From positions 35,421 to 99,420 of the forward strand of contig JAFSOU010000092.1 of NCBI GenBank assembly GCA_017443265.1: 64,000 nucleotides of DNA, in the 5' to 3' direction. Below the pieces are notes generated by a model. That model was not told where the DNA came from. It saw nothing but the letters and a program-made list of their open reading frames with translations, and did no database searches. Below are positions 31,025 to 41,698 of this stretch, in pieces. Positions within the stretch are counted from its first letter, which is position 1; each line of letters starts with the position of its first letter. This stretch comes from Bacteroidales bacterium (lineage in GTDB: Bacteria > Bacteroidota > Bacteroidia > Bacteroidales > P3). The position numbers and the translations under genes are program-made.

Positions 31025-32275
31025 ATGAATCTCAAGCGAGTAGTTGTTACTGGATTAGGATCACTTACTCCGATTGGTAACACAGTGCCCGAATATTGGA
31101 ATGCATTGTTAACCGGAGTAAGTGGTGCTAATTTTATAACGCATTTCGATGCGCAGCTGCTCAAGACACGTTTCGCCTGCGAGGTGAAAGGGTTCGACAT
31201 TTTGTCGTTTATGGACAAGAAGGAGAGCCATAAATACGATTTGTACACACAATACGGAGTGGCAGCTTCCGAAGAAGCAATCAAAGACTCGGGCTTGGAT
31301 TTGAGCGCCGAGGACAAAGATAGAATAGGTGTTATCTGGGCATCGGGCATTGGAGGCATAAGCTCTTTCGAGGCCGGATGTTTAGACTATGCCCAGAGGG
31401 GTGGCGCACCGCGTTTCAGCCCATTTTTCTGCATACAGATGATATCCGACATCTGCGCCGGATGCATCTCCATTCGCCACGGCCTTAGAGGTCCCAACTA
31501 CGGCACGGTGTCGGCATGCGCCTCGTCGGCAAACGCCATCGCCGATGCTTTCAACCTCATACGCCTCAACAAGGCTTCGGCCTTTGTGGTGGGCGGCTCC
31601 GAGGCTGCTGTGTCGCTCTGCGGCATAGGCGGTTTCAACGCTATGCAGGCACTCTCCACCCGCAACGACTCTCCCGAAACAGCCTCGCGTCCCTTCGACA
31701 AGGACCGCGACGGTTTTGTGATGGGCGAAGGAGCAGGAGCACTTGTTCTCGAAGAATACGAACATGCAATGGCACGTGGCGCCAAGATTTACGCTGAAGT
31801 CATGGGCTGCGGACTTACCGCCGACGCGTACCATATCACCGCACCGCACCCCGAAGGGCTCGGAGCAAGAGTGGCTATGAAACAGGCCATCGAAGAGGCA
31901 GGACTGCAACTGTCCGACATAAGCCATATAAACACCCACGGCACCTCCACACCGCTGGGCGACATATCGGAGCCTAAAGCCATCGAGGCACTGTTTCAGA
32001 AACACGCCAAAAACATCAGCATAAACTCCACAAAATCCATGACCGGCCACCTGCTCGGCGCCGCCGGAGCTGTGGAGGCCATAGCCACTGTGCTGGCTAT
32101 AAAAAACGATATCGTCCCGCCAACTATCAACCATTTCACCGACGACCCCGCCATCCCCGACCTCGACTTCACTTTCGGCAAGGCACGCAAACGCGAGGTG
32201 AACTACGCCCTGAGCAACACCTTCGGCTTTGGAGGACATAACGTGAGCGTAGCTTTCGGCAAGTTTGTGAAGTAA
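31025..32275 (+). CDS. fabF: 3-oxoacyl-[ACP] synthase II
   Basis: 416 residues, full length. Condenses malonyl-ACP with acyl-ACP. Active-site cysteine C165 in TVSACASSANAIADAF; the two histidines in INTHGTSTPLGD and KSMTGHLLGAAGA are intact; C-terminal NTFGFGGHNVSVAF. Between acpP and rnc in one operon. Confidence 0.97.
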   Translation: MNLKRVVVTGLGSLTPIGNTVPEYWNALLTGVSGANFITHFDAQLLKTRFACEVKGFDILSFMDKKESHKYDLYTQYGVAASEEAIKDSGLDLSAEDKDRIGVIWASGIGGISSFEAGCLDYAQRGGAPRFSPFFCIQMISDICAGCISIRHGLRGPNYGTVSACASSANAIADAFNLIRLNKASAFVVGGSEAAVSLCGIGGFNAMQALSTRNDSPETASRPFDKDRDGFVMGEGAGALVLEEYEHAMARGAKIYAEVMGCGLTADAYHITAPHPEGLGARVAMKQAIEEAGLQLSDISHINTHGTSTPLGDISEPKAIEALFQKHAKNISINSTKSMTGHLLGAAGAVEAIATVLAIKNDIVPPTINHFTDDPAIPDLDFTFGKARKREVNYALSNTFGFGGHNVSVAFGKFVK

Positions 32276-32287
32276 AATAGACAAACC

Positions 32288-33013
32288 GTGTTTCTTTTCA
32301 ACAGGAAAAAAAGGGACGAGAAAGACCATTTCAGCAACTTTTTTAAAAACGTATTGGGTTTCAAACCCAAGAATAGGGATTTGTACGAACTGGCTTTCCG
32401 CCATCGTTCCAACTCCAAGGCGCTTGCCACAGGTGCAAAGGTGAACAACGAACGGCTGGAGTACCTCGGCGACGCCGTTCTCAGCTCCATAGTGGCCGAC
32501 TACCTGTTCCACAAATACCCGCACAAGGAGGAGGGATTCCTGACCGAGATGCGCTCCAAGATAGTGAGTCGCAGCAACCTCAACAAAGTGGCGAAAAAAA
32601 TAGGACTCGCCGAACTCCTCAGTTTCCGGGGACAGCAGTCGCAGTTCAAATTCATCAACGGCGACGCCTTCGAGGCCCTGATAGGTGCCATATACCTCGA
32701 GCGCGGATACACCTTCGCACAGAAAGTGGTTACCAACCGCATCATCAGCGTGTATATGGATATCGACACCATGGCCGCCACCGACTGGAATTTCAAAAGC
32801 AAGCTCATCGACTGGGGCCAGCACAACCACCGCAAAGTGTCGTTCGAAGTGGTGAATGTGATAGACTGCGGATACTGCAAGCAGTACGAAAGCCGCGTGC
32901 TTATCGACGGCGAACCCCACGAGTCGGCAGTGGACTATTCCATAAAAGCATCCGAGCAGCTGGCCGCCGAAAAAACCTACAAACGGCTTTTTGCCAACGA
33001 AAACAAGGCTTAG
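32288..33013 (+). CDS. rnc: Ribonuclease III
   Basis: 241 residues with a GTG start at 32288, 13 bases after the fabF stop. Cuts double-stranded RNA, maturing rRNA and some messages. Signature NNERLEYLGDAVLSSIVADY with catalytic acidic residues, the second acidic site NGDAFEALIGAIYLERG, and a C-terminal dsRNA-binding domain (about 165-235: FKSKLIDWGQHNHRKVSFEV). Confidence 0.95.
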   Translation: MFLFNRKKRDEKDHFSNFFKNVLGFKPKNRDLYELAFRHRSNSKALATGAKVNNERLEYLGDAVLSSIVADYLFHKYPHKEEGFLTEMRSKIVSRSNLNKVAKKIGLAELLSFRGQQSQFKFINGDAFEALIGAIYLERGYTFAQKVVTNRIISVYMDIDTMAATDWNFKSKLIDWGQHNHRKVSFEVVNVIDCGYCKQYESRVLIDGEPHESAVDYSIKASEQLAAEKTYKRLFANENKA

Positions 33014-33191
33014 AAGAGATGGTTATGCTTCCCATAAGGTGATAAATGCCCGCTCTGCCAAATCACCCCCCCCGAGCACATTTTTTTTCAAATAGCGTCG
33101 CACGATGAAGCAAAAAGCGTGTGCAGAGTGTCTATTAAAATGATTTTTTACGCAGGCAAAGAAAGTTTTTTACAAAGGTTTGTTGGAAAAA

Positions 33192-33223
33192 TTTGCAAAT
33201 CCCGAAAAAAAAACGTATCTTTG
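33192..33223 (+). promoter_or_regulatory. Promoter of the giant T9SS protein gene
   Basis: TTTG (33192-33195), 20 bases, TATCTTTG (33216-33223); leader about 85 bases. Confidence 0.7.
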
Positions 33224-33314
33224 CAGTTCGCATTTAGTGCATAGTTTTATGTGCTACAATGTTGTGTAAAACACTGAATAATAGAGAAAACAACACGAGA
33301 AAATAATAACTGTT

Positions 33315-36300
33315 ATGAAAAGATATCTTACAAAAGCATTGTTTTTGATGGCCATGTTGCCTTGTTTTGTTATGGCACAATGCCCTGCCCCCACACAAGT
33401 GGCTGCATCCAACATCGCAGGCAGCACTGCTTTGATAACGTGGACCTGCCCCAGTGCCAACTCTTTCGACGTGGAATACAAGACCACATCGGCATCTGCT
33501 TGGGACACAGCTGTTTTGGGAACAACCAACCGCTATTATTACGTTTCCGGCCTTTCGACAAACACGGCCTATCAGGTGCGTGTAAGAAGCAATTGCTCGG
33601 GCAGCTCAAGTTCGTGGACAACAGCAACTTTCAGCACTAACGGGTGCCTGGGTTCCGGTGATCTTGCCATAGGAAACGGCTCAAATACATCGTATCTGAT
33701 ACCTGTAAACAACCAGTATAGATATACATACACCCAGAGTATATTCACCAGCGCAGAACTTGGCAGCCAAGCACAAGTTATTTCGGGAATATCTTTCCAA
33801 TATGCGTACTCTTCGCCGATGACACGCAAGACAAATTGTGTGATATATCTCGGCCACACGTCGCAATCCACCTTCTCGTCGACTTCCAACTTTGTGCAGT
33901 CGGCAAACTTGACTCGTGTGTATTCTGGTTCGCTAAACTGTTCCCAGGGTTGGAACACCTTTGTTTTCGATGTCCCTTTCAGCTACAACGGCAGGGAAAA
34001 TCTTGTGGTAGCTGTGGATGACAATAGCAACAATTATGATAACTCTTCGTATACTTTCTACACCCATTCGGCGCCTAGTCAGTCTGTTTATTACTACAGC
34101 GATTCATACAATCCCTCTCCATCTTCACCAACAGGTGGTTCGGCAGGCGTTTACTCCTATCGTCCCAATGTGAAATTCACCATGTGCAACGGCAACTTGC
34201 CCACCAACCCCGGTCCCTCGGTGGCTGTAATAGATGTTACACACAATGCCGTTGAACTTGCTTGGGCTCCGCGTGGAGGCGAAACACGCTGGAAAGTGGA
34301 TTATTCCACAAACCAGATGACGTGGACATCCATAGGCACCCTTACCTCGCGCTCGCACCGTTTCAACGGCTTGCAACCCGTTACCAGATACTATTTCCGC
34401 GTGGGAGCTATTTACCCCAACGACACGGTATATCAGATACAGGAAGTTACCACTGAGTGTGCGTCGATGTCGTTCCCATGCGTGGAAAACTTCGACAGGC
34501 TCTCCACAGGAAGCAATTCCCCGTTAAGCCCCTGCTGGACCAAGCTCAGCAACTACAGCTCGGGTTATCCGTATGTGAACTCGGGCAGCCCGTTCTCTTC
34601 GCCAAACTATCTGTATATGTACTGTTACAGTTCATATCACACAGGCATTGTAACACCCAAGTCGCCGGAGCCGCTTAACAGGTTGCAGGTGTCGTTTTCG
34701 ATGTATAAAAGCAGCACCAGCTACTCCCACGACATTATGGTAGGAGCACTTACCAACCCTGATGATTTCTCCACTTTTGAGCCGATAGACACAGTGATGC
34801 CAGGCTCTACTACAGGATACTACAATTTTACCGTGCCATTGAACAATTATCGCGGTAGCGCACGCTACATAGGAATTTTCGCTTGCCCCAACGGTTCGTA
34901 TAGTTATCCGTACCTAGATGACATAGTGATAGACTACTACGCCACGTGCTCGCGTGCTACCAACGTGCAGACACAGAGCAACTCACCGTATTCGGCCATC
35001 AGTACTTGGCAGCCAGGCCCCAATGGCACCCCCGACTATTATATCGTTTCGTACACCGCCGCTTCGGTTACCAACTGGATTACCGACACCACCCACTCGA
35101 CACACAAAGTGTTGAACAACCTAACAGGCGGCGAGACCTATTACATAAGCATAACCCCGGTATGTGCTGGCAACGACACCAGCTACGCCGTGTACGACAC
35201 AGTTACCACTCCATCGTGTATGACACAGCCTATGCAGGTGGGCACCGGCACCAACACTTCGATTAACGTGCCTATGGAGATGGATGTGTATTACGGATAC
35301 GCCCAGCAGATTTACGACTCCATCGATTTGGGCGGCCCCAACAATTTCTCGGGTATTGCCTTCAACTACAGAGGCTCTGTGGCCACAACCGCCAAGAGCA
35401 ACTGCACCATTTATATGGGCAACACCCGCCAAGCTACATTCGTAGCAAACAGCATGACCACCTTTGTGCCCGATTCGCAGCTCACAGTGGTGTACACGGG
35501 GCCGATGCAATTCACCCCGGGTTGGAACACCTTTTCTTTCGACACCACTTTCTACTACGACGGCACAGGCAACATTGTAATTGCTATTGACGACAACAGC
35601 GGCGTCAGCGCACCGGGCTCGTCGTTGTTGGCCACCCACACCACAACCGGCAACAAATCGGCAGTGATAGGGGCCTTTATGGATATAGACCCGCTAAACC
35701 CCATTATCCCGCCGACGCCCTACAACTATCGCAACAACATTATTCTGTACTACTGCGACACCGCAGCCACCTGTGCCCCGCCTACAGTGGTTCCCACAGG
35801 TATCACCGACAACAGCATTACTGTGGCTTGGGCAGCGGGTTTGAGAGAAACAAGATGGATAGTTGAGAGAGCTTCCAGCCCCAACGGGCCGTGGACATAC
35901 GTAACAACCACAAACCAGCGCAGCTACACTTTCAACAACCTGACAGCATCCACAAGATACTATTTCCGTATTGGAGCCATCTGCCCCAACGACACGATGT
36001 ACAGCATAGCCACCGATTCTACCGACTGCGCATACATCAACAATTTCCCATATACAGAAGGTTTTGAATCTTATCCAAACGGAAACAGCCTGAGCAACCA
36101 TATAGGTGTGTGCTGGGGACGTATTAACAACATTTCAACCACCACCCACTCCCCGTACGTTTATAGAGGCATAGCATCGCAAGGTTCAAACCAATCGATG
36201 TATTTCTACACAAACTCGTCGCAATATTCTGTGTTGAGCACCCCGCCGATGGGAGTGCCCACCAACAAGTTGATGGTTACTTTCGATTCGTACCGCAACA

Positions 36301-39300
36301 GTACGTCGTACAATTGCAAAACGGCAGTGGGTGTGATGACCGACCCGACAGATATCACCACTTTTGTGGGAATAGATACTGTGTGGGGCAATTATGCCGT
36401 GTGGGAGACATACACAGTGTCGCTGCAAAATTACACTGGCACAGGAAAATACATAGCCTTAGTAGCAGTTCAGAACGAGTACACATATAATTATATTGAC
36501 AACATAATAATAGACACTATACCAGCCTGCCCCCCACCAACGAATCTTAGCACCAATTCGATCACATCCAATTCGGCGTTTACATCGTGGGTGACCGGAA
36601 CAATAGGTGATGGCATCACACATCATTTCATTGTGGAGATTAAACAAAGGAACCAATCCACGTGGACTGTTGTGGACACCACCTCCAACCAATATTTCTT
36701 CTTCTCGAACCTCAACCGCAGCACCAACTACGATGTAAGGGTGAGGGCGGTATGTACCTGCGGCGACACCTCGGAATATGCCACCACATCCTTCACCACG
36801 TCGAACTGCCTTGTGGGCGGCAATGCGGAACTCACCCCGGGCAACGTAACCTCATATTATTTGCCTCTGCACATGAACTACGCCTATTCGTACACACAGC
36901 AGTTGTTTACCAATGCCGAGATTGGCGGTCCTAAATCCATAGAAGCAATAGAATTGTATTACTCGAGCGGTACCCCGATGTCGGTTAAAGATAGCTGCAC
37001 CATCTATCTTGGACATACTACCCGCTCGATGTTCACGTCGATAAACGACTATGTGCCGCTCAGAGACCTCACACCAGTTTATACCGATAGTCTGAACGCC
37101 ACAACCCGCGGATGGGTGCGTTTCACTTTCGACCGTCCGTTCTACTACAACGGTGTTGATAATCTTGTGTTGGCTATCGACGACAATTCGGGTGTTCCGC
37201 AAGGAACTAACTGCCATTTCTACACTTACTCTGCCCCCAATAAGGCGATGTACTTCTATTCCAGTTCAGATATAAATCCCGCATCGCCACCTACGAGCGG
37301 AGGTATTTACAGTTATCGCAACAGTATCAAGTTCATCTCGCCGTGCAACAACAACACCTCGTGTGTTCCGCCAAACGTGCGTATAATGGAGAAAAACGAC
37401 ACATCGGCCAGGATGCTTTGGGTGCCCGGTTCCACCGACTCGGTGTGGGTGGTGCTCTACAAGCCAAGACTCGATAGCGTTTGGCATGTTGCCGACACTG
37501 TTACCGACACCACTTATCTGCTGCACAACCTTTCGGCAATGACCACATACGATATCCGCGTGATGTCGCTCTGCGGAAGCGACTCGGCATACGCCGAACT
37601 GATGATGCGTACTGGCTGCGGACCTATAAGCGTTTATCCCTATACCGAAGATTTCGACTCCTACTACGGCTCAACATCCACCACTTCATACGACGCCAAT
37701 ACCCAACTGCCCGACTGCTGGAATTTCTATTCGTCGGGTTCATACTCGCAGGCACGCCGCAACGATTATATGGAACGTGTGTATGGTGGAACATCGACCT
37801 CCTACCTGCCAAACAATGTCCCCAAGTCGCTGCTTATAACCGCAAGTAACTATAGTTCCACATCCGTATCATATAACTACCAGACAGTTGGCGCTCGCCA
37901 CTATGCTGTATTGCCTGAGTTTGCCGACAGTCTGCCGCGTCTCACAGTGTCGTTCAAATACAAGATGAGTACCACAAACTCGGCTTCATACAACTATGGC
38001 ACATTGTATTTTGGTTATGTTGTGGGCAACGACACCAACTTTACGGTTATTTCCAAATATCCTGCAACCACAACTGCACAAACGGTGTTTATGGATTTGT
38101 CGGAAGACACCAATATACACCATGTGCCGGGAGCCCGTCTGGCCTTCCGCTGCCAAGCTGTTTACACATCGTCGAGTTATATTATGTTCAGCTTAGACGA
38201 CATAGAGATTGGCTGGGCACCGACCTGTATCAAGCCCAAGAATCTGGGTGATGTGGCTGTGGATTCCATCACATCGCTGCTCTACTGGACCGACGCCACA
38301 GTGCTCTCCACCACTCAAGGCTACGAGGTGACTTGGGGCGAGTTCGGTTTCGACCCCGATACAACAACGGTGAATTACACAACCACCCTCGACACTTTCT
38401 TGTCGGTAACCAACCTGCGGCCCAATTCCATTTATCAGTTCTACGTGAAGGCTCTTTGCGGTATCGACGGAAATAGCGTGTGGTCCAATCCGCACACATT
38501 CCGCACCGCCCAGATACCTGCAGTGATGCCTTACAACTGTAATTTCGAAAGTACCGCCGACCCGACCAACGGGTGGACATTGATAGGCCCGACTTACGGC
38601 AATAACTCGTGGATTGTGGGCAATGCAGTAGCCAACAACAGCAACAGAAGCATGTATATCTCCAACACGGGTGGTATCTTGAACGACTACGCCAACAATA
38701 CGCCGACGCTTTCGTGGGCATTCAGAGATATTTATGTTCCTACAAATGCCGGCAACAACTACAACCTGAAGTTCGACTGGCGTTGCGACGGTGAAACAAA
38801 CCGCGACTACCTGGCAGTTTATTACGGTGCCATCTCTTCGGTGGAAGGCAACTCCACTGGTGTGCTCACGGCTCCGGCAAACTCCACTTTCGTTGGAAGG
38901 TATTACGGCAACGGCTCGTCGTTCCAGAGAGAGACTTACCAGTTGCCGCTGCTGTCCGACACAGTGATACGTATCTACTTTGCTTGGGTGAACGATGCCA
39001 ACTCGCAGGGCAACAACCCGCCGGCTGCAGTGGATAATGTATCTGTGAAACTCGACTGCCCCGAACCCAACGGCATACGCGTAACCAATATCACCCCGAC
39101 CTCCGCCAACGTTTCGTGGCGTGTTACCACAGGCGCTTATCATTGGCTGTTCGAGTACCGTCCCGCAGGTATCAGCCAGTGGACTTCTATACCTCTCAAC
39201 GACACTACATACTCGCTCACTGGACTTACTCCCTCCATGTCGTACCTTGTGCGTGTGCGTTGTCTGTGCACCACCATCGATACCAGCGACTATAGCGACA

Positions 39301-40883
39301 GTGTAAGGTTCAACACCAGCTGCGGCAGACTTACAACATTCCCGTTTGCCGAGAATTTCGATGCCTACGGCACATCGCAAGTGGCATATCCTACCTGTTG
39401 GACCTATGTCGGCTCCGCCACACGTCCCAACTGTTCGGCCTCAACCTACAGATCGGCTCCTGCATCGTTGTATTTCAACACCACTGCCGGTTCGCAGGCA
39501 ATAGCCGTTACACCGAAAATAGATGTCTTCAACTCAAACGAGATCGAGGTTTCGTTGAGTGCTTACTCCACCTCTACGGCTAACTACCTTATAGTGGGTC
39601 TGATGTCCGACTCGTCGAGCACACAGTCGTTCATCGGAGTGGATACCGTGAGGGTGACCACCCCCAACACATGGTTCAACTACACCTGCAACCTGTCGTC
39701 GTACACCGGCGTGGGTAAATTCTTGGGATTCAAAGTCGGTGGCCAGGCAGCAAGCAATTTCAATATCGACAATGTGGTGATAGACTACCACGGAGGCAAC
39801 TGCGCCGACCCGACCAACTTGAATACCGTGTTCGGCACCAACGATATGAGCTGCTCATGGAACGAGGTGGCCAACTACGAATTCCAGTACTCTATTATGG
39901 GCGACACCAACTGGAGTCCCATAGAGATACTCAACAATACCAACAGCAAACATGTTTCAGGTCTCGTCGACAGCACCTGCTACATCTGGAGGATACGCAC
40001 CATCTGCCCCGACTCGGCAGGCTACTCGCACTGGATTTCCGACACCATCACCACTTTTGCACTGCCGTGTAATCCGGTAACCAATATCATCACATCTCAA
40101 ATTACCGACACAACCATAGTGCTGAAATGGGATGCCGACTCCAACCAGAACGCTTGGGAAATCCATTGCTTCGACCCCGTAAGCGGAGTGGACACCATAG
40201 TAGTGGTTTACACCAACCCCTGCCGCCTTACCAATATGATAACCGGCCTCGACTACCACTTCTCGATTCGCAGTCTCTGCACTTCGGGACTCAACGGAGG
40301 ATGGTCCGACACAATAATTGCCACTGTGGCTTACTGTAAACCCGTCAAAAATGTTCGCATCATACCCATCGGTGCAACGGCGGTGAATGTAACTTGGGAC
40401 ATCACCGACAATGAACAAAGGATGTGGGAGGTGGAATATGGCTTGCGCGGATTCTACGAGGGCGACGGCACCGGTACAACGGTGATAACCACCACAAACT
40501 CGTACACTCTCACCGGCCTCAATATGACCACCACATACGACGTGTTTGTTCGTGCACGCTGCAACAACGGATTCTACAGCATATGGACACAGCGCAGCCG
40601 CTTTGCAATAGCCGGCATCGACACGCCCGACGACGAGAATGGTATGACACTCTATCCCAACCCCGCCGACAAGGAAGTGTCCATATATGTGAAGAGCCAT
40701 GCTGGCGACTATAGCGTTGACGTGGTTGATATGAAGGGTAGGATTGTGAAGAGCCAGACCTTTGCCGAAGTCGGCGAAAACACCCCGATGACTTTGGATA
40801 TAAGCGACTTGGCCCGCGGAACCTACTTCGTGAAAATAACAAGCGGCGAATTCAAGGCCGTGCGCAAGCTCATAGCCCAGTAG
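33315..40883 (+). CDS. Giant modular T9SS surface protein with Fn3 and jelly-roll domains
   Basis: 2522 residues. Signal peptide MKRYLTKALFLMAMLPCFVMA. It alternates fibronectin type III domains (near 23-110, 300-380, 548-640, 825-905, 1075-1165, 1355-1435, 1640-1735, 1920-2005 and three at 2160-2435) with two kinds of beta module: choice-of-anchor-J/MAM-like domains starting near 389, 910, 1440, 1736 and 2008 (consensus FPY-E-FD), and a 175-residue module in three copies near 113, 645 and 1170 (YTYTQ, YLGHT, LVVAVDDNS). The end (about 2443-2522) is a T9SS sorting domain: LYPNPADKEVSIYVKS, DLARGTYFVKI, VRKLIAQ. Probably a long surface adhesin or scaffold; no peptidase motif recognised. Confidence 0.92.
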   Translation: MKRYLTKALFLMAMLPCFVMAQCPAPTQVAASNIAGSTALITWTCPSANSFDVEYKTTSASAWDTAVLGTTNRYYYVSGLSTNTAYQVRVRSNCSGSSSSWTTATFSTNGCLGSGDLAIGNGSNTSYLIPVNNQYRYTYTQSIFTSAELGSQAQVISGISFQYAYSSPMTRKTNCVIYLGHTSQSTFSSTSNFVQSANLTRVYSGSLNCSQGWNTFVFDVPFSYNGRENLVVAVDDNSNNYDNSSYTFYTHSAPSQSVYYYSDSYNPSPSSPTGGSAGVYSYRPNVKFTMCNGNLPTNPGPSVAVIDVTHNAVELAWAPRGGETRWKVDYSTNQMTWTSIGTLTSRSHRFNGLQPVTRYYFRVGAIYPNDTVYQIQEVTTECASMSFPCVENFDRLSTGSNSPLSPCWTKLSNYSSGYPYVNSGSPFSSPNYLYMYCYSSYHTGIVTPKSPEPLNRLQVSFSMYKSSTSYSHDIMVGALTNPDDFSTFEPIDTVMPGSTTGYYNFTVPLNNYRGSARYIGIFACPNGSYSYPYLDDIVIDYYATCSRATNVQTQSNSPYSAISTWQPGPNGTPDYYIVSYTAASVTNWITDTTHSTHKVLNNLTGGETYYISITPVCAGNDTSYAVYDTVTTPSCMTQPMQVGTGTNTSINVPMEMDVYYGYAQQIYDSIDLGGPNNFSGIAFNYRGSVATTAKSNCTIYMGNTRQATFVANSMTTFVPDSQLTVVYTGPMQFTPGWNTFSFDTTFYYDGTGNIVIAIDDNSGVSAPGSSLLATHTTTGNKSAVIGAFMDIDPLNPIIPPTPYNYRNNIILYYCDTAATCAPPTVVPTGITDNSITVAWAAGLRETRWIVERASSPNGPWTYVTTTNQRSYTFNNLTASTRYYFRIGAICPNDTMYSIATDSTDCAYINNFPYTEGFESYPNGNSLSNHIGVCWGRINNISTTTHSPYVYRGIASQGSNQSMYFYTNSSQYSVLSTPPMGVPTNKLMVTFDSYRNSTSYNCKTAVGVMTDPTDITTFVGIDTVWGNYAVWETYTVSLQNYTGTGKYIALVAVQNEYTYNYIDNIIIDTIPACPPPTNLSTNSITSNSAFTSWVTGTIGDGITHHFIVEIKQRNQSTWTVVDTTSNQYFFFSNLNRSTNYDVRVRAVCTCGDTSEYATTSFTTSNCLVGGNAELTPGNVTSYYLPLHMNYAYSYTQQLFTNAEIGGPKSIEAIELYYSSGTPMSVKDSCTIYLGHTTRSMFTSINDYVPLRDLTPVYTDSLNATTRGWVRFTFDRPFYYNGVDNLVLAIDDNSGVPQGTNCHFYTYSAPNKAMYFYSSSDINPASPPTSGGIYSYRNSIKFISPCNNNTSCVPPNVRIMEKNDTSARMLWVPGSTDSVWVVLYKPRLDSVWHVADTVTDTTYLLHNLSAMTTYDIRVMSLCGSDSAYAELMMRTGCGPISVYPYTEDFDSYYGSTSTTSYDANTQLPDCWNFYSSGSYSQARRNDYMERVYGGTSTSYLPNNVPKSLLITASNYSSTSVSYNYQTVGARHYAVLPEFADSLPRLTVSFKYKMSTTNSASYNYGTLYFGYVVGNDTNFTVISKYPATTTAQTVFMDLSEDTNIHHVPGARLAFRCQAVYTSSSYIMFSLDDIEIGWAPTCIKPKNLGDVAVDSITSLLYWTDATVLSTTQGYEVTWGEFGFDPDTTTVNYTTTLDTFLSVTNLRPNSIYQFYVKALCGIDGNSVWSNPHTFRTAQIPAVMPYNCNFESTADPTNGWTLIGPTYGNNSWIVGNAVANNSNRSMYISNTGGILNDYANNTPTLSWAFRDIYVPTNAGNNYNLKFDWRCDGETNRDYLAVYYGAISSVEGNSTGVLTAPANSTFVGRYYGNGSSFQRETYQLPLLSDTVIRIYFAWVNDANSQGNNPPAAVDNVSVKLDCPEPNGIRVTNITPTSANVSWRVTTGAYHWLFEYRPAGISQWTSIPLNDTTYSLTGLTPSMSYLVRVRCLCTTIDTSDYSDSVRFNTSCGRLTTFPFAENFDAYGTSQVAYPTCWTYVGSATRPNCSASTYRSAPASLYFNTTAGSQAIAVTPKIDVFNSNEIEVSLSAYSTSTANYLIVGLMSDSSSTQSFIGVDTVRVTTPNTWFNYTCNLSSYTGVGKFLGFKVGGQAASNFNIDNVVIDYHGGNCADPTNLNTVFGTNDMSCSWNEVANYEFQYSIMGDTNWSPIEILNNTNSKHVSGLVDSTCYIWRIRTICPDSAGYSHWISDTITTFALPCNPVTNIITSQITDTTIVLKWDADSNQNAWEIHCFDPVSGVDTIVVVYTNPCRLTNMITGLDYHFSIRSLCTSGLNGGWSDTIIATVAYCKPVKNVRIIPIGATAVNVTWDITDNEQRMWEVEYGLRGFYEGDGTGTTVITTTNSYTLTGLNMTTTYDVFVRARCNNGFYSIWTQRSRFAIAGIDTPDDENGMTLYPNPADKEVSIYVKSHAGDYSVDVVDMKGRIVKSQTFAEVGENTPMTLDISDLARGTYFVKITSGEFKAVRKLIAQ

Positions 40884-40910
40884 CAGCTGCAATAATTTTT
40901 ACAACCAGAT

Positions 40911-40943
40911 AAAAGGTGTGCTGATTTCGGCACACCTTTTTTT
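40911..40943 (+). terminator. Terminator of the giant T9SS gene
   Basis: AAAAGGTGTGC/GCACACCTTTT stem with an 8-base loop and a run of T. Confidence 0.78.
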
Positions 40944-41169
40944 ATTCCCTCCGATAAAAACTTATCAACAATCTTTTTTTTGCCAAAAAAATCCGGACAC
41001 ACACAGATTGTTGTGCCTGCTTTGTAACATATTAAAACACTTAACTTTATGAAAAATTTATCTAAGTGAAACCTTTTTATAAAACTGTCGTTTATAAACT
41101 TGAATTGGAAGTTTATGGAATTTTTCAACATAAAAAGGTAAAAAAAGTATTTTTTTGGAAAATTATTCG

Positions 41170-41177
41170 TACCTTTG
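41170..41177 (+). promoter_or_regulatory. -7 box at the head of the dcw cluster
   Basis: TACCTTTG at 41170-41177, 23 bases before mraZ; the -33 box is unclear among T-runs. Confidence 0.6.
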
Positions 41178-41200
41178 CAGAACGAAAAAAGTAGATAAAA

Positions 41201-41677
41201 ATGTCGTTAATATTAGGCAAAGAATACTGTAAATTAGACAGTAACGGGCGATTCAAGTTCCCGGTTGCGCTGAAAAAACAGCTTCAACCGGAGGACGACG
41301 GGCGTTTCGTTATCCGTCAGAGTATCTATGCCGAATGTTTGGAACTATGGACCTACGCTTCGTTCTCGGCAATGGTGGAAAACCTCCGAAGGAACCTTAA
41401 GCCTTACAAGCCGGAAGACCGTATGTTGCTCCGCAAGCTCAGCGACGGCAACATCATCGAGTTGGATACCAACGACCGGCTCCTTATTCCTCCCGAACAG
41501 AAGTCCAAGCTAAACAACACCAAGGACATAGTGCTTACATCGCTTGGCGGCAACTTTATCGAAATTTGGGATTACGACAAGTACACCCAGCAAGAAGCGT
41601 CGGTTAGCGAGCCGGATTATGTGGCTCTTGCCAGCGACCGTTTGGGCGAGCTGTCGTTTGACGATAATGTCGAATAA
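41201..41677 (+). CDS. mraZ: MraZ, cluster regulator
   Basis: 158 residues, two SpoVT/AbrB-like halves. Each half carries a DxxxR-type motif (LDSNGRFKFPVALKKQL near 12; LDTNDRLLIPPEQKSKL near 88), the DNA-binding signature. MraZ usually represses its own operon by binding repeats before it. First gene of the dcw cluster. Confidence 0.94.
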   Translation: MSLILGKEYCKLDSNGRFKFPVALKKQLQPEDDGRFVIRQSIYAECLELWTYASFSAMVENLRRNLKPYKPEDRMLLRKLSDGNIIELDTNDRLLIPPEQKSKLNNTKDIVLTSLGGNFIEIWDYDKYTQQEASVSEPDYVALASDRLGELSFDDNVE

Positions 41678-41698
41678 AGTAAGGGTAGGAAATAATAT

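Noticed and set aside
31382..32920. Minus-strand open frame of 512 codons
   Set aside because: Shadow of fabF and rnc, both with full catalytic motifs on the plus strand. Similar shadows at 38193-39380, 43104-45011, 49883-50986, 53228-54331 and 55318-56703 were dropped for the same reason.
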